A stretch of 64,000 bases of DNA from Pedobacter rhizosphaerae (GTDB lineage: Bacteria; Bacteroidota; Bacteroidia; Sphingobacteriales; Sphingobacteriaceae): positions 1 through 64,000 of the forward strand of contig NZ_FOGG01000015.1 in assembly GCF_900111155.1 (NCBI RefSeq). Reading direction: 5' to 3'. Position 1 is the first letter of the stretch, and every line of letters starts with the position of its first letter. Positions 36,699 to 45,297 of the stretch are shown piece after piece. Below the pieces are notes generated by a model. The model had not been told where the DNA came from. It did not search any database and saw nothing but the letters and a program-made list of their open reading frames with translations. Both the position numbers and the translations under genes were made by a program.

Positions 36699-37400
36699 AT
36701 GGATATTAACGAATTTATTGTACAGGTTGCACTCCCTGAACATCGTGTATTTGCTGAACAGATCGTAACCGAGATGGCCGAATCTGCGAAAGCACGTGGC
36801 ACTGGTATCGCTAAGCGTTCACCAGAATATGTTGCCAATAAAATGCAAGAAGGCAAAGCTGTAATTGCGTTCCACGTAGACGGTACCTGGGCAGGATTCT
36901 GCTATATCGAAACATGGAGCCATGGGCAATTTGTGGCCAATTCGGGACTCATCGTGTCTCCGGAATTCCGTAAGGCTGGTCTCGCTCATGCCATCAAAGA
37001 AAAGATTTTCGAGCTTTCGAGAGCATTATATCCTAAAGCCAAGATTTTTGGTTTAACAACAGGTTTGGCAGTAATGAAAATCAATTCTGATTTGGGCTAT
37101 GAACCCGTAACTTATTCTGAATTGACTCAGGATGAAGAATTTTGGAAAGGTTGCCAAAGCTGTGTCAACTTCGAGATTTTAAAGATGAAGGAGCGCAAGA
37201 ACTGCATGTGTACAGCCATGCTCTATGATCCGGCAACTCAAAAACATGAGGCTGCAAAGAGATTTGCTGAAGAACTGCAAAAGAAACCTAAATTATATGA
37301 GCGTTTTATGCGCATTAAGCAACGCTTGGTAGTAAAGCCCAAACCTAAATCGGGATTGAAGGCCATTTTATTTTTATTTACATTCTTATTTAATAAATAG
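36699..37400 (+). CDS. GNAT acetyltransferase, probable N-acetylglutamate synthase
   Basis: This 233-residue GNAT protein has the acetyl-CoA loop at about 86-103 (VSPEFRKAGLAHAIKEKI). After the GNAT core comes an unusual Cys pattern C152, C155, C169, C171 (GCQSCVNF, NCMCTAML), which may bind metal, then a basic tail. As first gene of a complete arginine cluster that has no other ArgA or ArgJ, it is most likely the enzyme that acylates glutamate. This role is inferred from position. It ends one base before argG. Confidence 0.75.
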   Translation: MDINEFIVQVALPEHRVFAEQIVTEMAESAKARGTGIAKRSPEYVANKMQEGKAVIAFHVDGTWAGFCYIETWSHGQFVANSGLIVSPEFRKAGLAHAIKEKIFELSRALYPKAKIFGLTTGLAVMKINSDLGYEPVTYSELTQDEEFWKGCQSCVNFEILKMKERKNCMCTAMLYDPATQKHEAAKRFAEELQKKPKLYERFMRIKQRLVVKPKPKSGLKAILFLFTFLFNK

Positions 37401-37401
37401 C

Positions 37402-38592
37402 ATGAAGAAAAAAGTTGTTTTAGCTTTTAGCGGAGGTTTAGATACCTCATTTTGTTGTATTTACTTGGCTCAGGATCGTGGTCTTGAGGTGCACTCAGTA
37501 ATTGTGAATACTGGTGGCTTTTCTGATGAAGAATTACAGGAAATCGAGAAAAGAGCTTACGCTTTAGGTGTTGTGTCTCATGCTGTAGTAGATGAAACTG
37601 AAGATTACTACGAAGATTGTATCAAGTATTTGATTTTCGGCAATGTACTTAAAAATGCTACTTACCCACTTTCTGTAAGTGCTGAACGTGTTAGTCAGGC
37701 TACTGCTATTGCAAACTATGTAAAGAAAATTGGAGCTGATTACGTAGCACACGGCAGTACGGGTGCCGGTAATGACCAGGTACGTTTTGATATGATTTTT
37801 AATATCTTAATTCCGGAAGTTGAAATCATTACCCCAATCAGAGATCTGAAATTATCCCGCGAAGCGGAAATAGAATATTTAAAAGAGCACGGTGTTGAAT
37901 ATAGCGCAGAAAAAGCACAATATTCAATTAATAAGGGTTTATGGGGTACATCTGTAGGTGGAAAGGAAACTTTAACCTCTCATGATACCTTACCTGAATC
38001 TGCATGGCCAACTCAGGTTACTGAAACAGCTTCGCGTAAAATCGAATTAACTTTCGAAAAAGGAGAGTTAGTGGCAATTGATGGTGAAAAATTGGCACCA
38101 GTTAGAGCGATCCAAAAGCTACAGGCTATTGCTCAACCTTTCGGTATCGGTAGAGATATTCACGTTGGTGATACCATCATCGGTATTAAAGGTCGCGTAG
38201 GTTTTGAAGCTGCCGGACCAATCATCATTATTAAGGCACACCATACCTTAGAAAAACACACTTTAACGAAATGGCAGCTGAGCTGGAAAGAACAATTGTC
38301 TTCATTCTATGGCAACTGGTTGCATGAAGGCCAATTCCACGATCCGATTATGCGGAATATCGAGGCATTTTTAACCGATACGCAAAAAGTAGTAAGCGGT
38401 AAAGTGTTTATTGAATTGTTGCCATACCGATTCCACATTATTGGAATTGAATCTAACCACGATTTAATGAGCAATAAATTTGGTAGCTACGGTGAAATGA
38501 ACAACGCCTGGTCTGGTGAAGACGTTAAAGGTTTCTCTAAAATCTTCGGTAACCAGGTAATGATTTGGCATAAAGTAAATAACGAGGCATAA
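37402..38592 (+). CDS. argG: argininosuccinate synthase
   Basis: This 396-residue enzyme joins citrulline and aspartate using ATP. The N-terminal ATP pyrophosphatase loop is LAFSGGLDTSFC at about 6-17. Further marks are YVAHGSTGAGNDQVRF near 114-129 and SINKGLWGTSVGG. The size is standard. It follows the GNAT gene after one base and is followed by an inverted heptamer array and argC. Confidence 0.96.
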   Translation: MKKKVVLAFSGGLDTSFCCIYLAQDRGLEVHSVIVNTGGFSDEELQEIEKRAYALGVVSHAVVDETEDYYEDCIKYLIFGNVLKNATYPLSVSAERVSQATAIANYVKKIGADYVAHGSTGAGNDQVRFDMIFNILIPEVEIITPIRDLKLSREAEIEYLKEHGVEYSAEKAQYSINKGLWGTSVGGKETLTSHDTLPESAWPTQVTETASRKIELTFEKGELVAIDGEKLAPVRAIQKLQAIAQPFGIGRDIHVGDTIIGIKGRVGFEAAGPIIIIKAHHTLEKHTLTKWQLSWKEQLSSFYGNWLHEGQFHDPIMRNIEAFLTDTQKVVSGKVFIELLPYRFHIIGIESNHDLMSNKFGSYGEMNNAWSGEDVKGFSKIFGNQVMIWHKVNNEA

Positions 38593-38663
38593 GGTAAAAG
38601 GTGTAAGGTTTAAGGTCATTGCGCCTAGCCTTACACCTTACACCCTAAACCCTAAACCTTAAG
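38591..38663. repeat. inverted heptamer arrays, no gene inside
   Basis: Four units (aaggtaa, aaggtgt, aaggttt, aaggtca) run to 38618. After an 11-base gap, five complementary-type units (ccttaca twice, ccctaaa twice, ccttaag) run at 38629-38663. Together they can fold into a long hairpin. The array ends two bases before the argC ATG. The same heptamers flank the four-helix-bundle gene at 39688. Confidence 0.85.
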
Positions 38664-38665
38664 TA

Positions 38666-39649
38666 ATGAATAAAATAAAAGCAGGAATAATAGGTGGCGC
38701 AGGATATACAGGAGGCGAAATGTTACGCATTTTGGTTAACCACCCAAATGTTGAAATCGCTTTCGTAAACAGTACCAGCAATGCCGGAAACTTAATTTCT
38801 GATGTGCATACAGATTTAATCGGCGATACCGATTTAAGATTTGTTAACGACATTCCACAAGATATTGATGTATTGTTTTTGTGTGTTGGACACGGAGATG
38901 CCAGGAAATTTCTGACCGCAAATCCAATTAATGATAACATCAAAATCATCGATCTATCTCAAGATTTCAGGTTAAACCGTAATTCGTCAATCGATGATCG
39001 TCAATTCGTTTACGGGCTTCCTGAATTAAACAGAGATAACATAAAATCAGCTAAAAATATTGCTAATCCAGGTTGTTTCGCAACTTGTGTTCAATTGGGA
39101 TTATTGCCATTGGCAGCAAAAGGGCTGATAAACAATGAGGTGCATATCAATGCAACTACAGGTTCAACTGGTGCTGGGCAAAGTTTATCTGCTACTTCGC
39201 ACTTTAGCTGGAGAAACAATAACCTTTCGGTATATAAAGCTTTTGAACACCAGCACTTAAATGAAATTGGCGAGAGTTTAGTGCAGTTACAACCCGAATT
39301 ATCTGCTCCACTAAGCTTTATTCCTCAACGTGGAGCCTTTACCAGAGGTATTTTGGCCGCAATGTATCTGGAGTCTGATTTAAGCCTGGAAGAAGCACAA
39401 GAGATTTACGAGCAATATTACAGCGCTCACCCTTTTACCCACGTAAGCCGGAAAAACATCGATTTAAAACAGGTTGTAAATACCAATAAGGCCCTAATCC
39501 ACCTCGAGAAACACGGCGATAAGTTGTTTGTCATCAGTATTATCGATAACCTTTTAAAAGGCGCCAGCGGACAAGCGGTTCAAAATATGAACCTGATGTT
39601 TGGCCTTGATGAAACAGCGGGATTGAGGTTGAAGGCTGCGAACTTTTAA
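38666..39649 (+). CDS. argC: N-acetyl-gamma-glutamyl-phosphate reductase
   Basis: This 327-residue NADPH enzyme makes the semialdehyde from the acyl-glutamyl phosphate. The dinucleotide loop is GIIGGAGYTGGEM at about 8-20. The catalytic Cys137 is in NPGCFATC, and HLNEIG lies near 193. The acyl group may be succinyl in this phylum. It lies between two heptamer array sites. Confidence 0.95.
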   Translation: MNKIKAGIIGGAGYTGGEMLRILVNHPNVEIAFVNSTSNAGNLISDVHTDLIGDTDLRFVNDIPQDIDVLFLCVGHGDARKFLTANPINDNIKIIDLSQDFRLNRNSSIDDRQFVYGLPELNRDNIKSAKNIANPGCFATCVQLGLLPLAAKGLINNEVHINATTGSTGAGQSLSATSHFSWRNNNLSVYKAFEHQHLNEIGESLVQLQPELSAPLSFIPQRGAFTRGILAAMYLESDLSLEEAQEIYEQYYSAHPFTHVSRKNIDLKQVVNTNKALIHLEKHGDKLFVISIIDNLLKGASGQAVQNMNLMFGLDETAGLRLKAANF

Positions 39650-39654
39650 ATTGG

Positions 39655-39682
39655 TTAAAGGTATAAGGTTTAAGGCGTAAGG
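39655..39682 (+). repeat. heptamer array upstream of four-helix gene
   Basis: Units ttaaagg, tataagg, tttaagg, cgtaagg run directly after the argC stop and end five bases before the next ATG. They are complementary in type to the array at 40049-40083, so the gene between could sit in the loop of a large hairpin. Confidence 0.85.
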
Positions 39683-39687
39683 AGCAT

Positions 39688-40059
39688 ATGAGAGATTATA
39701 AAAAGCTTGACGTTTGGAAAAAATCGCATGAACTAAATATGTTCATTAAGAAAGTGATTGCAGTACAATTTCCAAAAGAAGAAAGATTCGAGTTAACCTC
39801 CCAGCTTACGCGAGCCTCCTTGTCGATTCCTTTAAATATAGTAGAAGGTTGTGGGCGATTTACAGATAAAGATTTCGCTCATTTTTTAGATACTGCATTA
39901 GGTTCCACCAATGAAATTGATTATTGTTGTTTATGTGCATTAGAATTGCAATACATAAATGAAGATGATTATTTGAAGGTTAACCATTCAATTAACGAAG
40001 TTAGAGCAATGCTAATTTCATTTTTAAAATTTTTGAGAAGTGGAGGGGTTAAACCTTAA
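39688..40059 (+). CDS. four-helix-bundle protein, S23 type
   Basis: This 123-residue protein opens MRDYKKLDVWKKSHEL and has LTRASLSIPLNIVEGCGR at about 42-59 and NEVRAMLISFLKFLR at the end, the hallmarks of the family first seen in 23S rRNA intervening sequences. The function is unknown. It interrupts argC and argD. Its last codons and stop (TAA 40057) lie inside the downstream heptamer array, which ends eight bases before argD. It looks like a small inserted module. Confidence 0.9.
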   Translation: MRDYKKLDVWKKSHELNMFIKKVIAVQFPKEERFELTSQLTRASLSIPLNIVEGCGRFTDKDFAHFLDTALGSTNEIDYCCLCALELQYINEDDYLKVNHSINEVRAMLISFLKFLRSGGVKP

Positions 40060-40083
40060 ACCCTCCACCTCAAACCTCACACC
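40049..40083 (+). repeat. heptamer array downstream of four-helix gene
   Basis: Five units: ttaaacc, ttaaacc, ctccacc, tcaaacc, tcacacc. It overlaps the end of the coding sequence and stops just before the argD start. Confidence 0.85.
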
Positions 40084-40090
40084 TCAGATT

Positions 40091-41221
40091 ATGAATTTAT
40101 TCGACGTTTACCCTCTTAACGATATAGAAATAACAAAAGCATCTGGCAGTAATGTTTGGGATGCTAACGAACAGAAATATTTGGATTTATACGGTGGTCA
40201 TGCTGTAATTTCCATTGGTCACACCCACCCGCATTATGTAAAGCGACTAACCGAGCAGTTAAGTAAAGTTGGTTTTTACTCCAATTCGGTAAAAATTCCT
40301 TTGCAGGTTCAGCTTGCTGAAAAACTAGGAGAAGTTTCTGGTAAAAAGGATTATCAATTGTTTCTTTGCAATTCTGGCGCAGAAGCGAATGAAAATGCTT
40401 TGAAACTGGCTTCTTTTTACAACGGAAGAAAGAAAGTGGTGGCATTTACAGGTGCTTTCCACGGGCGTACTTCTTTAGCTGTTGCAGTGACCGATAATCC
40501 TAAAATTGTAGCGCCGGTTAACCAAACGGAAAATGTGATCTTCTTACCACATAATAACGAGGTGGCTTTAGAAGAAACATTTAAAGCGCAAGGGAATGAA
40601 ATCGCTGCGGTTATTATTGAAGGCATTCAAGGGGTGGGCGGAATTAAAGAGGCTTCAAAAAGTTTCTTGCAAAAGATCCGTTCGCTTTGCGATGAATACA
40701 ATGCGGTTTATATTGCCGATAGTGTTCAATGTGGCTATGGCCGTACAGGCTTGTTTTACTCTCATGATTATGCAGGGGTTGAAGCTGATGTATATACCAT
40801 GGCAAAAGGAATGGGCAATGGATTTCCGGTAGCAGGCATTTCAATTGCACCTAAATTTAAGGCTTGGCATGGCGAGCTGGGGACTACTTTTGGTGGTAAC
40901 CATTTGGCTTGTGCTGCTGCTTTGGCGGTATTAGAAATCATGGATCAGGATAACCTGATGAAAAATGCCGAAGAAGTTGGAAACTACCTGATTGCAGAAT
41001 TAAAGAAATTTAAGCAGGTTATAGAAGTTCGTGGCCGTGGATTAATGATAGGAATCGAACTGCCGGCAGAACTGGCTCATGTTAAAAAGGAGCTATTGTT
41101 TACACACCATATTTTTACGGGCGAAGCTAAACCCAATGTAATCCGTTTGTTGCCTGCATTGAATTTAACGAAGGCACATGCTGATGAATTTTTGGAAGCG
41201 TTTGGGAAATTAATTAATTAA
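40091..41221 (+). CDS. argD: acetylornithine aminotransferase
   Basis: This 376-residue PLP enzyme moves an amino group from glutamate to the acyl-glutamate semialdehyde. Features are GSNVWDANEQKYLDLYGGHAV near 18, SGAEANENALKLA near 97, the PLP acid in YIADSVQCGYGRTG and the Schiff-base Lys in TMAKGMGNGFPVAG near 238. I chose ATG 40091, because the in-frame extension to 40040 overlaps the four-helix gene and the array. Confidence 0.94.
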   Translation: MNLFDVYPLNDIEITKASGSNVWDANEQKYLDLYGGHAVISIGHTHPHYVKRLTEQLSKVGFYSNSVKIPLQVQLAEKLGEVSGKKDYQLFLCNSGAEANENALKLASFYNGRKKVVAFTGAFHGRTSLAVAVTDNPKIVAPVNQTENVIFLPHNNEVALEETFKAQGNEIAAVIIEGIQGVGGIKEASKSFLQKIRSLCDEYNAVYIADSVQCGYGRTGLFYSHDYAGVEADVYTMAKGMGNGFPVAGISIAPKFKAWHGELGTTFGGNHLACAAALAVLEIMDQDNLMKNAEEVGNYLIAELKKFKQVIEVRGRGLMIGIELPAELAHVKKELLFTHHIFTGEAKPNVIRLLPALNLTKAHADEFLEAFGKLIN

Positions 41222-41257
41222 GATTCCAAAGCTTAAAGCACAAAGACTAAGCGAAGG
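41222..41257 (+). repeat. heptamer array after argD
   Basis: Units gattcca, aagctta, aagcaca, aagacta, agcgaag follow the argD stop. They are complementary in type to the array at 41796-41823, and frame the broken four-helix gene. Confidence 0.65.
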
Positions 41258-41383
41258 TGGTGTCGAAAAAATAGTGCTTAAAGTAAATTATAATTAGCTA
41301 AAATGATGAATAAGAACTAATTTAGAAGTATCCCTATTTTCAATGGAAAGATTTCTGTCTTTCTGCTTTACTATTTAAGCTAA

Positions 41384-41745
41384 ATGAAAATGAGAGATTA
41401 TCAAAAATTAGAAGTATGGAAGAAGGCACATGAAATGGTGCTGTTTATATATTCGGATATACTTCCAATGTTCCCTTCGTCAGAGAAATACGATTTGTAT
41501 AGCCATGTTAAAAGGGCCGTGTACCCGGTGCCATTAAATATTGTAAAAGGTGCGGGAAGAAGGACTGAATTAGATTTTCCCGTTTTCTGGGCATGGCATC
41601 AGGCTCTTGTTATGAAGCTGAATACGCTTGCTTACTAGCAAAAGATTTAAGATACTTAGATGAAGAGAAGTATCTTGAAATAAATAATAAAACAAATTAA
41701 GTTAAGGCAATGCTAATAGGCTTGCTTAAACGTTTACGACGATAA
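41384..41745 (+). pseudogene. broken four-helix-bundle (S23-type) gene
   Basis: The start (MKMRDYQKLEVWKKAHEM ... VPLNIVKGAGRRTELDF) is clearly homologous to the gene at 39688. One base is missing near 41579, which sends the frame to a stop at 41638. In the next frame the family continues (FLGMASGSCYEAEYACLLAKDLRYLDEEKYLEIN, given here by position 41586-41690) and ends VKAMLIGLLKRLRR at 41745, except that TAA at 41698 replaces the conserved Glu codon of NEV. Two separate lesions show the gene is dead. Confidence 0.85.
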
Positions 41746-41795
41746 TTAGATTAGTGTTTGGGCTAGCAATTTGCTTGCGAATTTTGCAAAAAGCT

Positions 41796-41823
41796 TTCAG
41801 CCTTAAGCCTTAATCTTTAAGCT
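41796..41823 (+). repeat. heptamer array before argF'
   Basis: Units ttcagcc, ttaagcc, ttaatct, ttaagct end eight bases before the next ATG. Confidence 0.75.
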
Positions 41824-41830
41824 TAAAAAG

Positions 41831-42802
41831 ATGAAACTTTTCACTTCCGTACACGATGTACCAAGCATCAAACAATTTGTAACAGATGCCTTAGCACTGA
41901 AGGCAAATCCGTATGCACACCAGGATCTAGGGAAAAATAAAACCCTTGGATTGGTATTTATGAACCCCAGTTTGCGTACTCGTTTAAGCACACAGAAAGC
42001 AGCTTTAAACTTAGGGATGAATGTGATGGTGATGAATCTGGATAAAGAAGGCTGGGCACTGGAAACACAAGATGGTGTAGTAATGAATGGCACTACCGTA
42101 GAGCATATCCGTGAGGCTGCGGCCGTTATGGGGCAATATTGCGATATTTTGGGTTTACGTTCATTCCCGAAATTAAACAACCGTGAAGAGGATTACAGTG
42201 AAGATTTCTTCAACAAGTTTGTGAAATATTGCGCGGTTCCGGTAGTGAGTTTGGAAAGTGCAACCCGTCACCCCTTGCAAAGTTTTGCAGATATTATTAC
42301 CATTCACGAAACCTGGACCAAGAAACCTGATGGTGCAAAGCCTAAAGTAGTTTTGGCCTGGGCTCCGCATGTTAAGGCATTACCACAAGCCGTTCCGAAC
42401 TCTTTTGCAGAGTGGATGTGCAAAGCACAAGCTGAGGGAATGGTAGATTTTACCATTGCACAACCTGAAGGTTATGAATTGGCAGACGAATTTACTCCTG
42501 GAGCAAACATTCAATATAATTTGGAAGAAGCTTTAGCTGGTGCTGATTATGTTTATGTTAAAAACTGGAGTAGTTATAAAGAGTATGGTAAAGTTTTAAC
42601 CTATCCTGATGGATGGATGATGAACAACGAAAAGCTTAAATTTACCAATGATGCCAAAGTGATGCACTGCCTACCTGTTCGTCGCGATTTAGAACTTTCT
42701 TCTGAAATTTTAGATGGACCCAATTCATTAGTCATTCATGAAGCTGGAAATCGCTTATGGGCTGCACAGGCAGTGATTAAAGCGATGCTGGAAGAACTTT
42801 AA
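41831..42802 (+). CDS. argF': N-acetyl/succinyl-ornithine carbamoyltransferase
   Basis: This 323-residue transcarbamylase has the carbamoyl-phosphate loop FMNPSLRTRLSTQKAALNLG at about 43-62, with SLRTR instead of the STRTR of classical ornithine carbamoyltransferase, plus HPLQ near 148 and HCLPVRRDLE near 277. It matches the enzyme type of Bacteroides and Xanthomonas that carbamoylates acylated ornithine. Whether acetyl or succinyl is used cannot be settled by eye; the selectivity loop reads GTTVEHIREA. Confidence 0.9.
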   Translation: MKLFTSVHDVPSIKQFVTDALALKANPYAHQDLGKNKTLGLVFMNPSLRTRLSTQKAALNLGMNVMVMNLDKEGWALETQDGVVMNGTTVEHIREAAAVMGQYCDILGLRSFPKLNNREEDYSEDFFNKFVKYCAVPVVSLESATRHPLQSFADIITIHETWTKKPDGAKPKVVLAWAPHVKALPQAVPNSFAEWMCKAQAEGMVDFTIAQPEGYELADEFTPGANIQYNLEEALAGADYVYVKNWSSYKEYGKVLTYPDGWMMNNEKLKFTNDAKVMHCLPVRRDLELSSEILDGPNSLVIHEAGNRLWAAQAVIKAMLEEL

Positions 42803-42805
42803 ATT

Positions 42806-42860
42806 GTTACCCGTTTTGGGTTGCATGTTATGGGGCAGGGCACCCAAACACGTAACCCAT
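42806..42860. repeat. inverted heptamer arrays
   Basis: Units gttaccc, gttttgg, gttgcat, gttatgg are followed, after ggcaggg, by caccca, aacacgt, aacccat. The two sides are complementary in type and could fold into a hairpin. No gene is inside. Confidence 0.8.
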
Positions 42861-42933
42861 AATTTGTAGCTTAGCGGTTTAACTTTTTATAACTCAAATA
42901 CGTCTCGTGTAATGGTTAAGGCATTAGACCTTT

Positions 42934-42961
42934 AACGTACAACACGCAACTCATAACTCAA
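42934..42961 (+). repeat. heptamer array before argB
   Basis: Units aacgtac, aacacgc, aactcat, aactcaa end two bases before the argB ATG. Confidence 0.8.
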
Positions 42962-42963
42962 TC

Positions 42964-43752
42964 ATGGAAAAACTTACCATAATAAAAATAGGCGGTAACG
43001 TAATCGATAATTCAGAGAATCTTCACCGGTTTTTAGAAGATTTTACTGCGCTACCAGGAAATAAAATCCTGGTTCACGGAGGAGGGAAAATTGCAACCGA
43101 ATTGAGCGAGTCTTTAGGAATTGAAGCCAAAATGGTAGATGGCCGACGGATTACCGATATCGAAACCTTAAGAATCGTAACCATGGTTTATGCCGGGCTC
43201 ATCAATAAAAATATGGTTGCCCAACTGCAAGCCAAGGGCAGCAATGCTATCGGCTTAAGTGGTGCAGATGGTAATGTAATTAAGGCTACCAAAAGAACCG
43301 GAACAGCAATAGATTACGGTTTTGTAGGTGATTTAAATGAAGCATCTGTATCCATAACAACATTAGGTGCATTACTTAAAGCGGGTTTAGTACCCGTTTT
43401 ATGCGCCATTACACATGATGGTGATTCGCAACTGCTTAATACCAATGCTGATACTATTGCTTCTTCGGTTGCAGTAGCCATGTCAAGCTTATACGATACC
43501 CAATTGGTATATTGCTTTGAGAAAAAGGGTGTTTTAAGAGATATAAATAATGAAGATTCTGTTGTGCGAGAAATCAAAGCTGATGAATTTGAAGGATTGA
43601 AGGCAGATGGAACGGTAGCAGGGGGAATGATCCCGAAATTGCACAATGCTTTTGAAGCTATAAAAAAAGGTGTTGCTGCTGTTTACATTGGCAAGGCCGA
43701 TGAATTAAATGAGCTTTCAACGGGTAATTTTGGCACTAAGATGCTCAAATAG
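42964..43752 (+). CDS. argB: acetylglutamate kinase
   Basis: This 262-residue amino-acid kinase phosphorylates acyl-glutamate. It has IIKIGGNVID near 5-14, LVHGGGKIATEL near 38-49 and GLSGADGNVIKA. It lacks the N-terminal helix that makes some ArgB arginine-sensitive, so feedback by arginine may act elsewhere. In this phylum the acyl group may be succinyl. It is followed by 227 bases without a gene before proC. Confidence 0.94.
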   Translation: MEKLTIIKIGGNVIDNSENLHRFLEDFTALPGNKILVHGGGKIATELSESLGIEAKMVDGRRITDIETLRIVTMVYAGLINKNMVAQLQAKGSNAIGLSGADGNVIKATKRTGTAIDYGFVGDLNEASVSITTLGALLKAGLVPVLCAITHDGDSQLLNTNADTIASSVAVAMSSLYDTQLVYCFEKKGVLRDINNEDSVVREIKADEFEGLKADGTVAGGMIPKLHNAFEAIKKGVAAVYIGKADELNELSTGNFGTKMLK

Positions 43753-43979
43753 GTTTTGGACGTAAGGTTTTAGGGCGGAGATGAATGGGTACTGCCTGTG
43801 CTCCATAAACCTGATAGCAGTGGAAAGCTTTTATTTGCCAGGGCAGCGCAAGGGGAAATAAAACTTGTAGTGGATAGCAGGACTACAGGAACCTAATAGT
43901 ACAGCCATTGCTTTTCATATGTTGATAAAACAGATTGAAATTTTAGCAATTAACAAAGTAGTATAACCAAATTATAATC

Positions 43980-44792
43980 ATGACAAAAAAAATAGCCATC
44001 ATAGGAAGTGGGAACATAGGCTTGTCTTTAGCAAAAGGATTAGTTAAAGCTGATTTCGCTCAGGCAGGAGATATTACCCTTACCCGGAGAAATATTGATC
44101 ATTTACAATCATTTGCAGCTGCTGGTTTTAAGGTGAGTAACCAAAATAAACAAGCTGTTATTGATGCAGAAGTGGTTATTCTTGCCGTTTTACCGCAACA
44201 GTTAAACACTGTATTAGATGAAATTAAACCTGTAATTGATCCGGCTAAACATTTGGTAATTTCTGTGATTTCTGGTGTAAGCTGTGCAGCTGTTCGTGAA
44301 AAATTAGGTGATACTGTGGAAGTTATCCGCGTAATGCCAAATACCGCCATTGCCATTGGCCAATCCATGACTTGCATGGCAAGCGATAATGCATCAGCTC
44401 AAAACATTGCAGATGTAACAAGGATGTTTGAAACCGTAGGATCGGTGGTTAAGATTAATGAAGATTTAATGACCTCGGCAACAGCCTTATGTGCCTGCGG
44501 TATCGCTTTCTTTTTAAGGGCAATCAGAGCGGCTTCTCAGGGTGGTGTTGAAATTGGTTTTCATGCAGATGAGGCGTTAAAAATGGCTGTTCAAACGGCA
44601 AAAGGGGCGGCAGACTTACTTTTATTACACGGAACACACCCAGAATCAGAAATAGATAAGGTAACTTCGCCGAAAGGTTGTACCATTGCCGGGTTAAACG
44701 AAATGGAACATAACGGTTTCAGTTCTTCTCTAATCAAAGGAATTAAACTCTCGGCCTTAAAAGCAGGGAATTTGTATACTAAGGAAGGTTGA
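43980..44792 (+). CDS. proC: pyrroline-5-carboxylate reductase
   Basis: This 270-residue NAD(P)H enzyme makes proline from pyrroline-5-carboxylate. The dinucleotide loop is IAIIGSGNIGLSLAKGL at about 5-21. The mid-region reads VIRVMPNTAIAIGQSMTC, and the C-terminal block is VTSPKGCTIAGLNEME. Its presence in the arginine cluster ties proline synthesis to glutamate semialdehyde and ornithine metabolism. Confidence 0.93.
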   Translation: MTKKIAIIGSGNIGLSLAKGLVKADFAQAGDITLTRRNIDHLQSFAAAGFKVSNQNKQAVIDAEVVILAVLPQQLNTVLDEIKPVIDPAKHLVISVISGVSCAAVREKLGDTVEVIRVMPNTAIAIGQSMTCMASDNASAQNIADVTRMFETVGSVVKINEDLMTSATALCACGIAFFLRAIRAASQGGVEIGFHADEALKMAVQTAKGAADLLLLHGTHPESEIDKVTSPKGCTIAGLNEMEHNGFSSSLIKGIKLSALKAGNLYTKEG

Positions 44793-45175
44793 TGAGTCTT
44801 GAGTCTTGAGTCTTGAGTCTTGGGAGGTGAATTTGGATGAGGTTAAGGATGTAGGGTTTAAGGCGAGGATGGAGCGGGAACTTAACTTCTTAATGTTAGG
44901 AAAAAGTCTGGAGTCTTGAGTCGGAAGTCTTGAGTCTTGGGAGGTGAATTTGGATGAGGTTAAAGGTGTAGGGTTTGAAGTTAGGATAGAGATGAAACTT
45001 GCCTTAACTTCTTAATGTTAGGAAAAAGTCGGAAGTCTTGAGTCGGAAGTCTTGAGTCTTGGTAGGAGAATTTGAATGAGGTTAAAGATGTAGGGTTTAA
45101 GGCGAGGATGGAACGTGGAACTTAACTTGCCTTAACTTCTTAATGTTAGGAAAAAGTCTGGAGTCCTGGAAGGTG
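44793..45175. repeat. heptamer array plus three tandem long units
   Basis: Four perfect tgagtct heptamers follow the proC stop (44793-44820). Three longer units then start at 44814, 44931 and 45053, each opening tgagtcttgg and holding ggtgaatttggatgaggtta, gtagggtttaaggcgagg-type and aacttcttaatgttagg segments. Unit lengths are about 117, 122 and 106 bases. Heptad spacing persists inside them. The 505-base gap has no gene. Confidence 0.85.
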
Positions 45176-45270
45176 AATGAGATGGGTATTAACATCAAAC
45201 TAAACATCCTCGGACAATGAATACAAACGGTAGAAAGTTGAAGATGGATTTGCTTTATGCAACCAGTCTT

Positions 45271-45297
45271 GATACTCGATACTAACTACTTGATACT
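45271..45297 (+). repeat. heptamer array touching argE start
   Basis: Units gatactc, gatacta, actactt, gatacta; the final base of the last unit is the A of the argE ATG. Confidence 0.75.
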
